Assembly (NCBI RefSeq): GCF_003289645.1
Contig: NZ_QLYX01000006.1
Coordinates: 248,001-312,000, forward strand
Reading direction: 5' to 3'
Length of the DNA: 64,000 nucleotides
Source: Actinomadura craniellae
GTDB lineage: Bacteria; Actinomycetota; Actinomycetes; Streptosporangiales; Streptosporangiaceae
Shown here: in pieces, positions 47,706 through 56,386 of the stretch
How positions within the stretch are numbered: position 1 is the stretch's first letter
How the letters are laid out: each line of letters opens with the position of its first letter
Translations under genes and position numbers: made by a program
Notes under the pieces: model-generated
What the model was told of the DNA's origin: nothing
Database searches by the model: none
The model's input: only the letters and a program-made list of their open reading frames with translations

Positions 47706-48340
47706 TGGACCTGTCGGAACGCCAGCGCAAACTCGTGTTTGGCGGGCTGGTGGTGGCCCTGGGCGGCCTGGGCGTCTACCTCTCCCTGCCAGGCGGTGAC
47801 GGCACCGCCGAACCCCCGTCCTCCCGGCCCGCCCCTACGGCCACCGCCCCGGCGGCGGCTCCCACCTCCCCGCCCGGCATCGGCACCACCGTGAACCCCG
47901 ACTCGTTCGACATCTACCGGCTGCTGCCGTTCTCCCGGGACGACTTCGCCGCGGCCGCGGATCTCGCCCAGCGTTTCACCGCCGCATACGGCACGTACCG
48001 CTTCGACGAGGACCCCAAGGTCTACGTCGACCGGTTGGGCGGCATGGTCACCGAGGAACTGCGGGCCGAACTGGCCCGGGGGGCCTCGGCGCCGGGCCTG
48101 CTCGACGAACGGCGGCAGGAACAGGTCGTCGCGGCGGGCACCGCCACGCTCGACCGGATCCGCGATGTCGAGAACAACAGCGTGATCTTCCTGGTGACCG
48201 GGCAGCAGCGGGTCACCCGGTCGGGCGAGGAGGCCCAGGAACGGCGGCAGTACGCCGTGACGGTGTCGCGCGACGGCGGGTCCTGGCGGGTGTACGCGTT
48301 CGAACCGGCCGATGTCGGTCAGGCGGGTGACACCGGATGA
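47705..48340 (+). CDS. membrane-anchored NTF2-like accessory protein
   Basis: This 211-residue protein has one N-terminal membrane segment (KLVFGGLVVALGGLGVYLSL), a Pro/Ala/Thr linker to about residue 60, and an extracytoplasmic domain (FAAAADLAQRFTAAYGTYRF; VTRSGEEAQERRQYAVTVSRDGGSWRVYAFEPAD in parts) that reads like one NTF2-like repeat, as in VirB8/TcpC proteins. Its start shares one base with the stop of the VirB6-like gene and its end overlaps the hydrolase gene by four bases. It is probably a structural partner in the channel. Confidence 0.75.
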   Translation: MDLSERQRKLVFGGLVVALGGLGVYLSLPGGDGTAEPPSSRPAPTATAPAAAPTSPPGIGTTVNPDSFDIYRLLPFSRDDFAAAADLAQRFTAAYGTYRFDEDPKVYVDRLGGMVTEELRAELARGASAPGLLDERRQEQVVAAGTATLDRIRDVENNSVIFLVTGQQRVTRSGEEAQERRQYAVTVSRDGGSWRVYAFEPADVGQAGDTG

Positions 48341-49383
48341 GACGGCGGGTCGTCATGGTGGTGGCGTTCGGCGGAACGGGCCTGCTGCTGCTGGCGCTGC
48401 TGATCGTCCCGGCGTTCTTCAGCGCCACCCAGTTCCTGTTCGGCGGGGGCGGCGCCACCGGTTGCGTGGACGCCTCGCGGGCGGGCTCGCAGCCCGCCGC
48501 GGCGCAGGACGCGGGCGCCATCCCGGCCGACTACCTGGAGTTGTACAAGAAGACCGGCGCCGACTACGGCATACCGTGGAACCTGCTGGCCGGGGTCGGC
48601 AAGGTCGAGACCGGCCATGGCACCTCGGAGCTGCCGGGGGTGCGCAGCGGGGAGAACTACGCCGGGGCCGGCGGCCCGATGCAGTTCCTGGAGCCGACCT
48701 GGCGGGCGTTCGGGGTGGACGGCGACAAGGACGGCGACAAGGACCGCTACGACCCCAAGGACGCCATCCCCGGAGCGGCCCGCTACCTCAAGCACAACGG
48801 CGCCCCGGAGCGCACCCGCACCGCCCTCTACATGTACAACCACTCGTGGGACTACGTGAACCTGGTGCTGCGGTGGGCCGACCGCTACGCGGACGGCGAT
48901 TTCCAGGCCGTCCAGGCCAGCGGCCCGCTGTGCTCCGACACCGAGGGGCTGCCGGCCAGTGCCGGTGCCGTGGTGCAGCGGATCATCGACTTCGCCATGG
49001 CGCAGCGCGGCAAGCGGTACATCCTGGGCGCCGCCGGCCCGGACGCCTGGGACTGTTCCAGCCTGATCCAGGCGGCCTACCGGTCGGTCGGCATCTCCAT
49101 CCCGCGCACCACCTTCGTCCAGTGGCCGTTCGGAGTGAAGATCGACAAGGGCAAGGAGCAGCCGGGCGACCTGGTGTTCTTCAACTCCGGCCCCTGGACG
49201 TCGGCGAACAACCCGGGCCATGTCGGCATGGTCATCGGCAACGGGAAGATGATCGTCGCCCGCTGCGCGAGCTGCGTCCCCAACATCGGGGTGCAGAACT
49301 ACCGGATCCGCGGCGACTGGGTCGGCGTCACCCGCCCGCTGGCCAAGCCGGAGATCCTCAGGCAACTGGAGGGGCAGCAGTGA
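48337..49383 (+). CDS. two-domain cell-wall hydrolase (SLT plus NlpC/P60)
   Basis: This 348-residue protein has an N-terminal membrane anchor (VVMVVAFGGTGLLLLALLIV), a lysozyme-like lytic transglycosylase domain with candidate Glu91 in GVGKVETGHGTS, and a C-terminal NlpC/P60 peptidase domain with Cys240 in AWDCSSLIQAAYRS and His295 in NPGHVGMVIGNG. Such CwlT/VirB1-like enzymes open the peptidoglycan for passage of a secretion apparatus. Four-base overlaps on both sides show strict co-expression. The hydrolases at 10.7 and 16-17.5 kb are separate proteins with single catalytic domains. Confidence 0.92.
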   Translation: MRRRVVMVVAFGGTGLLLLALLIVPAFFSATQFLFGGGGATGCVDASRAGSQPAAAQDAGAIPADYLELYKKTGADYGIPWNLLAGVGKVETGHGTSELPGVRSGENYAGAGGPMQFLEPTWRAFGVDGDKDGDKDRYDPKDAIPGAARYLKHNGAPERTRTALYMYNHSWDYVNLVLRWADRYADGDFQAVQASGPLCSDTEGLPASAGAVVQRIIDFAMAQRGKRYILGAAGPDAWDCSSLIQAAYRSVGISIPRTTFVQWPFGVKIDKGKEQPGDLVFFNSGPWTSANNPGHVGMVIGNGKMIVARCASCVPNIGVQNYRIRGDWVGVTRPLAKPEILRQLEGQQ

Positions 49384-49787
49384 GCGGCCCGCCCAGGTCC
49401 GGAGTGGTGGTGGGCGCCGCCATCGTGCGGGACGGCCGGGTGCTCGCCGCGCAGCGCTCCGAACCTCCCGAACTGGCCGGCGGCTGGGAGTTCCCCGGCG
49501 GCAAGGTCGATCCGGGTGAGTCGGATGGGGCGGCCCTGGTCCGCGAGTGCCACGAGGAACTCGGCGTCAAGATCCGGGTGGGCGCCCGGCTGGGCGGCGA
49601 CTTCCCGCTGGAGAGCGGCCAGACGCTACGCGTGTGGTGGGCGGAACTCGTCGACGGCGAGCCCCGGCCGCTGGAGCACCTGGCCCTGCGCTGGCTGGGC
49701 TCCGCGGAGCTGTACGATGTCGCTTGGCTGGCGGGCGACCTGCCGGTGGTCGACCTGGTCCGCGCGCACCTCGCCGGATCCGCGTAG
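49380..49787 (+). CDS. mutT: Nudix hydrolase (MutT-like)
   Basis: This 135-residue protein contains a full Nudix box (GGKVDPGESDGAALVRECHEELGV, quoted here in its parts GGKVDPGES and RECHEELGV) inside a MutT-type fold. Proteins of this type hydrolyse oxidised (d)NTPs or other nucleoside diphosphate derivatives. The GTG overlaps the stop of the wall hydrolase (GTGA), so a housekeeping gene is translationally coupled to the secretion operon. mutT2 (Rv1160) and typA (Rv1165) are near neighbours in M. tuberculosis too, suggesting that this is the backbone edge of the inserted locus. Confidence 0.9.
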   Translation: MSGPPRSGVVVGAAIVRDGRVLAAQRSEPPELAGGWEFPGGKVDPGESDGAALVRECHEELGVKIRVGARLGGDFPLESGQTLRVWWAELVDGEPRPLEHLALRWLGSAELYDVAWLAGDLPVVDLVRAHLAGSA

Positions 49788-49992
49788 CCGCCGGTACCCC
49801 GGAATACCCGCCGCCTGCTCGATCGTTCCTCCAGCGGGGCCTCCGCGGGACGTCAGTGAGGACTCCCCGGCGGACTTCCGCCCGTCCGCCGCACCGTCCC
49901 GCGGCGGGCTCTGTTCTCCGCAGCCCCGTAGAATCGTCCGTGCCGCGTCCTTCTGCGGCGAACTCCCGCACCGAAACCAGAGCGAGTACGCC

Positions 49993-51846
49993 ATGCCTAT
50001 CTCCACGCGCGACGACCTCCGCAACGTCGCGATCGTCGCCCATGTCGACCACGGCAAGACCACGCTCGTCGACGCCATGCTCTGGCAGTCCGGTGCCTTC
50101 CGGGCCAACCAGGACGTGGACGAACGGGTCATGGACACCGGTGACCTGGAGCGGGAGAAGGGCATCACGATCCTGGCCAAGAACACCGCGGTCAAGCACG
50201 GCGGGCTGACGATCAACATCATCGACACCCCCGGCCACGCCGACTTCGGCGGCGAGGTGGAGCGCGGGCTGTCCATGGTGGACGGCGTGGTCCTGCTGGT
50301 CGACGCCAGCGAGGGCCCGCTGCCGCAGACCCGTTTCGTGCTGCGCAAGGCGCTGGCGGCCCGGCTGCCGGTGATCCTGGTCGTTAACAAGACCGACCGT
50401 CCCGACGCCCGGATCGCCGAGGTCGTCGACGAGACCTACGAACTGTTCATGGACCTCGACGCCGCCGAGGACCAGATCGAGTTCCCGATCGTGTACGCCT
50501 CCGGCAAGGCGGGCCGGGCCTCGCTGAACCAGCCCGCCGACGGCGGGCTGCCCGACAGCGAGAACCTGGAGCCGCTGTTCCAGACGATCCTGGAGACCAT
50601 CCCGGCGCCCTCCTACGACCCCGACACCCCGCTGCAGGCGCACGTCACCAACCTCGACGCCTCCAGCTACCTGGGCCGGATCGCGCTCTGCCGGGTGCAC
50701 GCGGGCACCATCAAGAAGGGCCAGCAGGTCGCCTGGTGCAAGGGCGACGGCAGCGTCGAGCGGGTGAAGATCACCGAACTGCTGATGACCGAGGCGCTGG
50801 AGCGCAAGCCGGCTGAGGCCGCCGGCCCCGGTGACATCATCGCCATCGCCGGCATCCCCGACATCATGATCGGTGACACCCTGGCCGACCCGGACGACCC
50901 GCACCCGCTGCCGGCGATCACCGTGGACGAGCCCGCCATCTCGATGACCATCGGCACCAACACCAGCCCGATGGTGGGCCGGGAGAAGGGCACCAAGGTC
51001 ACCGCCCGGATGGTGAAGGACCGCATCGACCGGGAGCTCGTCGGCAACGTCTCCATCCGGGTGCTGCCCACCGAGCGGCCCGACGCCTGGGAGGTGCAGG
51101 GCCGGGGCGAGCTGGCGCTGGCGATCCTGGTGGAGACCATGCGCCGGGAGGGCTACGAGCTGACCGTCGGCAAGCCGCAGGTGGTGGCCAAGGAGATCGA
51201 CGGGAAGAAGCACGAGCCGGTCGAGCGGCTGACCATCGACGCGCCGGAGGAGTACCTGGGCGCGATCACCCAGTTGATGGCCGTGCGCAAGGGCCGCATG
51301 GAGAACATGTCCAACCACGGCACCGGCTGGATCCGGATGGAGTTCCTGGTCCCCGCCCGGGGGCTGATCGGCTTCCGTACCGAGTTCATGACCGAGACCC
51401 GCGGCACCGGCATGGCCCACCATGTCTTCGAGGCGTACGAGCCCTGGTTCGGCGAGCTGCGCACCCGCCCGTCCGGGTCGCTGGTCGCCGACCGTACCGG
51501 TAGCGCCACCACCTTCGCCATCACCAACCTGCAGGAGCGCGGCACCTTCTTCGTCGGGCCGACCACCGAGGTCTACGAGGGCATGATCGTGGGCGAGAAC
51601 TCCCGTGCCGACGACATGGACGTCAACATCACCAAGGAGAAGAAGCTCACGAACATGCGCTCCTCCACCGGTGACGAGCTGGAGCGGCTGACCCCGCCGC
51701 GCATCCTCAGCCTGGAGGAGGCGCTGGAGTTCTGCCGCGAGGACGAGTGCGTCGAGGTCACCCCGGCCGCCGTCCGGCTGCGCAAGGTCGTGCTCGACTC
51801 GAAGGAGCGCGAGCGCACCCGCGCCCGGGCCAAGCGCGCGGGCTGA
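49993..51846 (+). CDS. typA: translational GTPase TypA/BipA
   Basis: This 617-residue GTPase has G1 AHVDHGKTT (residues 16-24), the switch I region EREKGITI, G3 [10 protein letters not shown] and G4 NKTDRPDA, followed by domains II, III, V and the TypA-specific C-terminal domain ([31 protein letters not shown]). It acts on the ribosome and in 50S assembly under stress. The 206-base gap upstream is GC-rich with a hairpin-forming CCGCGGGACG segment, and presumably holds its promoter. A very strong bidirectional terminator follows. Confidence 0.97.
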   Translation: MPISTRDDLRNVAIVAHVDHGKTTLVDAMLWQSGAFRANQDVDERVMDTGDLEREKGITILAKNTAVKHGGLTINIIDTPGHADFGGEVERGLSMVDGVVLLVDASEGPLPQTRFVLRKALAARLPVILVVNKTDRPDARIAEVVDETYELFMDLDAAEDQIEFPIVYASGKAGRASLNQPADGGLPDSENLEPLFQTILETIPAPSYDPDTPLQAHVTNLDASSYLGRIALCRVHAGTIKKGQQVAWCKGDGSVERVKITELLMTEALERKPAEAAGPGDIIAIAGIPDIMIGDTLADPDDPHPLPAITVDEPAISMTIGTNTSPMVGREKGTKVTARMVKDRIDRELVGNVSIRVLPTERPDAWEVQGRGELALAILVETMRREGYELTVGKPQVVAKEIDGKKHEPVERLTIDAPEEYLGAITQLMAVRKGRMENMSNHGTGWIRMEFLVPARGLIGFRTEFMTETRGTGMAHHVFEAYEPWFGELRTRPSGSLVADRTGSATTFAITNLQERGTFFVGPTTEVYEGMIVGENSRADDMDVNITKEKKLTNMRSSTGDELERLTPPRILSLEEALEFCREDECVEVTPAAVRLRKVVLDSKERERTRARAKRAG

Positions 51847-51886
51847 TCGCCGCCCCGCCCCACCGGTGGGGCGGGGCGGCGATCAG
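51843..51886. terminator. bidirectional hairpin terminator, perfect 22-bp arms
   Basis: Positions 51843-51864 and 51865-51886 are exact reverse complements with ACCGGT at the centre. The hairpin overlaps the stop codons of both typA and the convergent DUF4282 gene, so each gene ends inside the shared terminator. Confidence 0.85.
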
Positions 51887-52317
51887 CGCAGGGTGCGGCT
51901 GTCGCGGATGTCCTTGATGTCCTCGCTGATCTTGAAGACCACGATCATCAGTTCCAGCATCACCCGGTACATCATCAGGCTGAGCAGCCAGATCACCGGT
52001 GTGAGGACGATGACCAGCAACCCGCCCAGGACGCCGGCGTCGGTCCCCGAGGCCAGCATGGTGAAACCGATCACCAGGTACACCAGCCCGCCGACGGTCA
52101 CCAGGATCAGCAGCAGGATGTACAGGAACTTGACCAGCTTCGGGGCGATGAAGTTGTCGAAGCTGAAGTCGAACAGCGCCCCGAAGAAGCCCTTGTCGTT
52201 GGCGAAGCGGTGCCCCGCGGCGGGCGGCGGGTAACCGGGCTGCTGGTGCTGGTACTGCTGCCCGGGTTGCTGCGGCCAGCCGGGCTGCTGCGGGCCGGGG
52301 CCATAAGGGTTCGCCAA
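51883..52317 (-). CDS. DUF4282 membrane protein (distal copy)
   Basis: This 144-residue protein has a Pro/Gln/Gly-rich N-terminal tail of about 45 residues, then a DUF4282 domain with an amphipathic entry (FFGALFDFSFDNFIAPKLVKFLY), two membrane segments (ILLLILVTVGGLVYLVIGF; GGLLVIVLTPVIWLLSLM) and a helical end (RVMLELMIVVFKISEDIKDI). The TTG start at 52317 is selected because GGAGG lies five bases before it. A second DUF4282 gene at 60216-60659 has the same layout, so the two bracket the kinase/AAA+/radical-SAM/FHA cluster. The function of the family is unknown. Confidence 0.83.
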   Translation of the reverse strand: MANPYGPGPQQPGWPQQPGQQYQHQQPGYPPPAAGHRFANDKGFFGALFDFSFDNFIAPKLVKFLYILLLILVTVGGLVYLVIGFTMLASGTDAGVLGGLLVIVLTPVIWLLSLMMYRVMLELMIVVFKISEDIKDIRDSRTLR

Positions 52318-52416
52318 CGAGTCCTCCAGGGCGAGACGGGGGGCTGCCCAGTGCACAGGGCATACGTGGGCAGACCCTACCGAAGGAGCCCGGGCGAACG
52401 GTGCCGGATCAGCCGA

Positions 52417-53472
52417 TCAGCTGACGTGCACCGTGCCGGTCACATCCGCGGCGAGCCGCAGCGAGTCACCGTCGGCCAGCGGGGCCTCCACCCGGGGCGG
52501 CAGCCGCTCTCCGTTGACGAAGGTGCCGTTGGTGGACCCCTCGTCACGGACCCAGGCGGTGCCGGACGGGTCCAGCCACACCGTGGAGTGCCGCCGCGAC
52601 ACGTTGTCGTACTGGGTGAACGTGGTGGCCACCGGCGACTGCCCGACGTCGCGGCCGAGCACCACATGCTGGCCGACCGACACCTTGATCTCTCCGGTCG
52701 GGAAGACCAGCCGCAGCGCGGGCGGCTGCTGCCGCAGCGGGCGCAGGCACGCGTCGCACTGCGCCGCCCCGGGGTTGCGCAGCACGGCTTCGCAGTGCGG
52801 GCACATGAACGCGGTGTTCTCGTCCACCGGCGGTTGCGGTCGGCGCGGCCCGCGCTCCTCCGGCGGGATCAGCGTCTCCTCGCGCCGGGCCGGCGGGGGC
52901 CCGGGCGGCCTGCCCGCCGGGCCGTGCGGCGGCGTGGGAGACAGCGGCGCGTGACCGCCGCCCGGGCCGGGCGGCCGTTGCTGCGCCGGCTCCCAGGGCT
53001 CCTGCCGGGACGGCGGCTGCTGCGGACCCCACGGCTCCTGCCCGGCGGGGCCGGGGCCACGCTGCTCGGGCGGGCGCTGCTGCTGCTGCGGCTGCTGCTG
53101 CCAGGGCTCCTGGCCGGGCTCCGGGCCGCGCTGCTCGGGTTGCGGCGGGCGTTGCTGCTGCCAGGGCTCCTGGCCGGGCTCCGGCCGGTGCGGCGGCGCG
53201 GGCTGCCGCGCCCAGGGGTCCTCGGCGGGCGGGCCCGGCTGCGGCGGGCGCTGCTGGGGCGGCGGTTGCTGCGGCGGGTGCTGGTGCGGGGCCCAGGGGT
53301 CCTGCGCGGGAGGCTCCGGGCCGCGCTGCTCGGCCGGCGGGCCGGGCTGCGCGGGCTGGGTCGGCGGTTGCCGCCGGGTCCCCGCCCGGGCCAGGTTGGC
53401 CCCACAGGTGAAACAGATCAGATCGCCCCGGGTATACGGATCACCGCAGACCGGGCAGTTCAGGGTCTCCAT
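52417..53472 (-). CDS. zinc-ribbon and FHA domain protein
   Basis: This 351-residue protein has an N-terminal zinc ribbon (CPVCG near residue 6, CFTCG near 20), a Pro/Gln-rich linker of about 170 residues with WxxQQ-type repeats (EPGQEPWQQQ twice), a second zinc ribbon (CPHC and CDAC, near 225-245), and a C-terminal FHA domain with GR, SRRH and STNGTFVNG motifs, which binds phosphothreonine peptides. It should read the activity of the Ser/Thr kinase encoded in the same cluster. Its start overlaps the end of the radical-SAM gene by 13 bases, so it is the last gene of that coupled block. Confidence 0.92.
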   Translation of the reverse strand: METLNCPVCGDPYTRGDLICFTCGANLARAGTRRQPPTQPAQPGPPAEQRGPEPPAQDPWAPHQHPPQQPPPQQRPPQPGPPAEDPWARQPAPPHRPEPGQEPWQQQRPPQPEQRGPEPGQEPWQQQPQQQQRPPEQRGPGPAGQEPWGPQQPPSRQEPWEPAQQRPPGPGGGHAPLSPTPPHGPAGRPPGPPPARREETLIPPEERGPRRPQPPVDENTAFMCPHCEAVLRNPGAAQCDACLRPLRQQPPALRLVFPTGEIKVSVGQHVVLGRDVGQSPVATTFTQYDNVSRRHSTVWLDPSGTAWVRDEGSTNGTFVNGERLPPRVEAPLADGDSLRLAADVTGTVHVS

Positions 53473-54185
53473 GACACCTCCCCCGCGTGTACGCCGGCTC
53501 GCTCCAACGTCGACGTCAGGCGAGCCATGTCACCCCGACGCGGGATGCCGATGTAGTACACCCGCCTTCCTTCCGGACCCTCGTCCACCGATACCTGCAT
53601 CCGAGGTCCTGCTCGTCCCTCAACCGGATCGTCACCGGCCGGCCCGGCGTATCGCTCGTGGCCCAAAGCGGTCAGGGGCACGATGCGCTGGTTCGCCGAA
53701 CCCCTCCAGAGTAGAGAGCCCTCGGAGGGGTGTCGCCCCTGCGGGTCCTTCTCTGTCACGTCCGCGGGAGCCGCGCGGTTCAACCGATCGATGTACGGCC
53801 CCGCGACCACTGCGTCGCACAGGCCCAGGATCTCACGCATTTCGGCGGAACGGGCGAGCCGGGAGTAGGGGTAACCCGAGTAGACCAGCACGTCCACCTC
53901 CGGGGCGCGCCAGCCGTGCACGCCGCGCAGCAGCGCGGCCAGCGCGGCCGGCTGCTGGAAGGGCTCCCCACCCGAGATCGTCACGCCGTCCACCGGGCCC
54001 GGCAGCGAGTCCAGCCAGCCCAGCACCGCGTCCACCGGGACGGCGGTACTCGGATCGGCGGCCCAGGTGTCGCGCGACAGGCAGCCGCCGCAGTGCAGCG
54101 TGCAGCCCTGCGTCCAGATGCCCGCCCGGGTGCCGGGACCCAACGTGGTCACCGGGTAGTGGGCCTTGGCCAGCAACAGGTTCAC
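53460..54185 (-). CDS. radical-SAM / 4Fe-4S single-cluster activase-like protein
   Basis: This 241-residue protein has the 4Fe-4S motif CTLHCGGC (C-x3-C-x2-C, Cys28, 32 and 35) preceded by RAGIWTQG, the SAM-binding GGEPF (in TISGGEPFQQ), and the following DVLVYSGYPYSRL block. This is the short radical-SAM fold of NrdG and PFL-activase types. No glycyl-radical enzyme or anaerobic ribonucleotide reductase is encoded nearby. The C-terminal 60 residues after GPYIDRLN extend past the minimal fold (NQRIVPL; RRVYYIGIPRRGD). The GTG overlaps the stop of the AAA+ gene by four bases. The substrate is unknown, and could be a protein of this cluster. Confidence 0.88.
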   Translation of the reverse strand: MNLLLAKAHYPVTTLGPGTRAGIWTQGCTLHCGGCLSRDTWAADPSTAVPVDAVLGWLDSLPGPVDGVTISGGEPFQQPAALAALLRGVHGWRAPEVDVLVYSGYPYSRLARSAEMREILGLCDAVVAGPYIDRLNRAAPADVTEKDPQGRHPSEGSLLWRGSANQRIVPLTALGHERYAGPAGDDPVEGRAGPRMQVSVDEGPEGRRVYYIGIPRRGDMARLTSTLERAGVHAGEVSWRP

Positions 54186-56110
54186 TGCACGTCCAGCCGG
54201 ACGATGCCGCCCTCCCGCCGGAGCCCGGTCACGGTCACCCGCTCGCCCGGCTGCAACTCCCGGTCGAACAGCGCCCGGGCCAGCGGATTGATGAAGTGGG
54301 ACTCCAGTGCCATGCCGATGCCACGACCCCCCTTGTCGAGCTCGCTGGTGCACCATTCGCGCAGCGTCTGCAACGCCTCGCCCTTCAGCGCCAGCACCAG
54401 ACGGTGCTCCTCGGTGACCCGCCGGCAGATGTTCGCCAGTTGGATGTCGAAGATCTGCGCCGCCGCCTCCGGTGAGATGAAGTTGAACACCACGATGTTG
54501 TCGCCGAACCGGTTCAGCAGCTCCGGCCGGTTCAGCACGGTGGTGAAGTGGTCGGAGATCGCGCTCTTCAACCGCTGCTCGATCTCGTCGTAGGACATGT
54601 CCGGGATGATGTTCTGCACCCGGGCCGGACGGTTGTCGACAGGCCCGTCGAGCCGGGTCGGCCCCGCGGCACTGGGCGGCCGCTCGACGTACATGCCCAG
54701 GTTCGAGGTGAAGATCAGGATCGACTCGGAGAAGTGCACGGTGTGGCCCCGCCCGTCGGTGAGCCGCCCGTCCTCCAGGATCTGCAGGAACTTGTCGAGG
54801 ATCCGCGGATGTGCCTTCTCGATCTCATCGAACAGGATCACCCGGAACGGGTCCTCGCGCACCGCGTTGGTGAGCTCGCCGCCGGCCTCGTGGCCGACAT
54901 AGCCGGGCGGGGAGCCGATCAGCCGCTCGCCCGCGTGCTCGGCGGAGAACTCGCTCATATCGAACCGCAGGTACGCCGACTCGTCACCGAAGACCAGCGA
55001 AGTGATCGCCTTGGCCAGCTCGGTCTTGCCGGTACCGGTCGGGCCAGCGAAGAACAGCACACCGCGCGGCCGGCTGCCCGACCGGGTCGCCTGCGCCCCG
55101 GACAGGCCGAGCACCGCCCGCTTCAGGATGTCGAGGGTCTTGGTGACCGCCTGCGGCTGGCCGACCACCCGCTCCGGGACGCGCTTCTCACCCTCCAGCA
55201 CCCGGCGGCGCAGATGCCCCCGGCTCCACGGGTTGTCCAGCACCCCCAGCTTGTAGGTGCGCACCGCGTCCGGCAGGTCCGACAGGGCGACATTGCGCTC
55301 CTTGGCCAGCCGGGTCACCTCGATCATCGACTGCAGGGTGAGGCCGTCCGCCTGCTCGGCGAACGCGTCGCAGGCCTCCTGCGCGGCCGGGTCGTTCTTC
55401 ACGTCCTGCACGCCGAAAGCGCGGGCCAGCAGCCGCGCCGTCTCCTGCCGGTCGCCCAGATGCGGCCGGGGGACGGTGATCTCGCGGATGTTCTCGTTGC
55501 CGTTGCCCAGCCAGGGCGGCAGGTCACCAGGGCGCTCCACCAGCCACAGCACCGGGTTGTAGAGCGGCTTGGGCCGCGGCCCCGGCACCCGCACCGGGCG
55601 GGCCGACCGGGAGAGCTTCTCGCAGAACCGGAAGAAGTCGCGCTCGGCGGGCTCCAGATCGGTGGGGGAACGGGCGATCCGGGACGCCGAGTCGATCACG
55701 AACGCCGCCCGGACGTTCTCATCCGGGCGGGCCAGCGCGGACAGACAGCGGCCCAACGCCTCCAGCGAGGGCTTCTCCTGCAAGGCGCGCTTGCCCAGCA
55801 GCAACTCCGCCGCCCGGGCGGCCTCCAACGCGACCTCGTCGTCGCCATCCGGCCAGACCACCAGGCCGTCCACCGGGTCGTAGCAGACCAGACAGGAGAA
55901 ACCGCTGGACCGCAGGGCCTCCCACAGCAGGTCACGCAGCGGCAGCAACCGGGCCGGGCCGCCCTCGTCCGAGCCCGGGGCGAGAAAGCTGTCGTGCAGG
56001 TTGCCCGACAGGATGTACTGCGAGTGCACCGACAGGGTCGCGTCGAGCTCCCGGACGAAGGCGGGCCAGCCGGGCAGCCGTCCACTGAGCGTGGGCTGGT
56101 CGGTGTTCAT
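54182..56110 (-). CDS. ClpA/ClpB-like AAA+ ATPase with degenerate N-terminal half
   Basis: This 642-residue AAA+ protein has a canonical C-terminal Clp-type module: Walker A GPTGTGKT (about 356-363), pore loop GYVG (403-406), Walker B VILFDEIEKAHP (424-435), sensor 1 FTSN and the Arg-finger region RPELLNRFGD, then a Clp D2-small domain. Residues 1-300 read like a P-loop domain that has lost its Walker A (SVHSQYILSGNLHD, AAFVIDSASRIARSP, LYNPVLWLVERPGDLPPWL in parts). There is no Clp N-domain or ClpP-binding tripeptide that I can see. The ATG at 56110 follows GGGAG; the frame is open upstream into repeat copy A. It is probably an unfoldase or remodeller. Confidence 0.9.
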   Translation of the reverse strand: MNTDQPTLSGRLPGWPAFVRELDATLSVHSQYILSGNLHDSFLAPGSDEGGPARLLPLRDLLWEALRSSGFSCLVCYDPVDGLVVWPDGDDEVALEAARAAELLLGKRALQEKPSLEALGRCLSALARPDENVRAAFVIDSASRIARSPTDLEPAERDFFRFCEKLSRSARPVRVPGPRPKPLYNPVLWLVERPGDLPPWLGNGNENIREITVPRPHLGDRQETARLLARAFGVQDVKNDPAAQEACDAFAEQADGLTLQSMIEVTRLAKERNVALSDLPDAVRTYKLGVLDNPWSRGHLRRRVLEGEKRVPERVVGQPQAVTKTLDILKRAVLGLSGAQATRSGSRPRGVLFFAGPTGTGKTELAKAITSLVFGDESAYLRFDMSEFSAEHAGERLIGSPPGYVGHEAGGELTNAVREDPFRVILFDEIEKAHPRILDKFLQILEDGRLTDGRGHTVHFSESILIFTSNLGMYVERPPSAAGPTRLDGPVDNRPARVQNIIPDMSYDEIEQRLKSAISDHFTTVLNRPELLNRFGDNIVVFNFISPEAAAQIFDIQLANICRRVTEEHRLVLALKGEALQTLREWCTSELDKGGRGIGMALESHFINPLARALFDRELQPGERVTVTGLRREGGIVRLDVQ

Positions 56111-56133
56111 GCATCTCCCTGTTGGCTGTGCTG

Positions 56134-56296
56134 GCTTGGCGCTCGTTCCTCGCGCTTGTCGCCCTGTTTGCTTGGCTCGCTTCGCTCGCTTGTCGCGGCG
56201 CCTTCGGCGCGCCGTCTTCCCTCGTCGCGGTGAAGATCGCTCGTTCCTCACGATCTTCACCGCTCCTCAGTCCAGACGGCGCGGGCGCCGCTCCCT
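56134..56296. repeat. hairpin-rich intergenic repeat, copy A
   Basis: This is a 163-base element, nearly identical to 57529-57691 and partly to 57690-57821. It contains a perfect 10-bp stem (GTGAAGATCG and CGATCTTCAC) and GGCGC-type and GCTCGC-type small palindromes. It sits between the AAA+ gene start and the end of the coiled-coil gene. Confidence 0.88.
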
Positions 56297-56386
56297 TCCC
56301 GCCTCGCTGCGCATCGGCGTTGAAGGGGCCGCCGTGTTCGGTTCCGAGTGTTGGATCGTTTTTTCGGGGGGTGGGGTTCGGGTGGA

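Noticed and set aside
37820-49383. Integrative conjugative element
   Set aside because: No integrase, relaxase, coupling ATPase, partition genes or flanking direct repeats were seen, and the edges are ordinary backbone genes.
56110-56260. N-terminal extension of the AAA+ protein from a GTG in repeat copy A
   Set aside because: The extension is encoded by a dispersed repeat. The ATG at 56110 has its own ribosome site, so the shorter protein is called and the extension is kept as a finding only.
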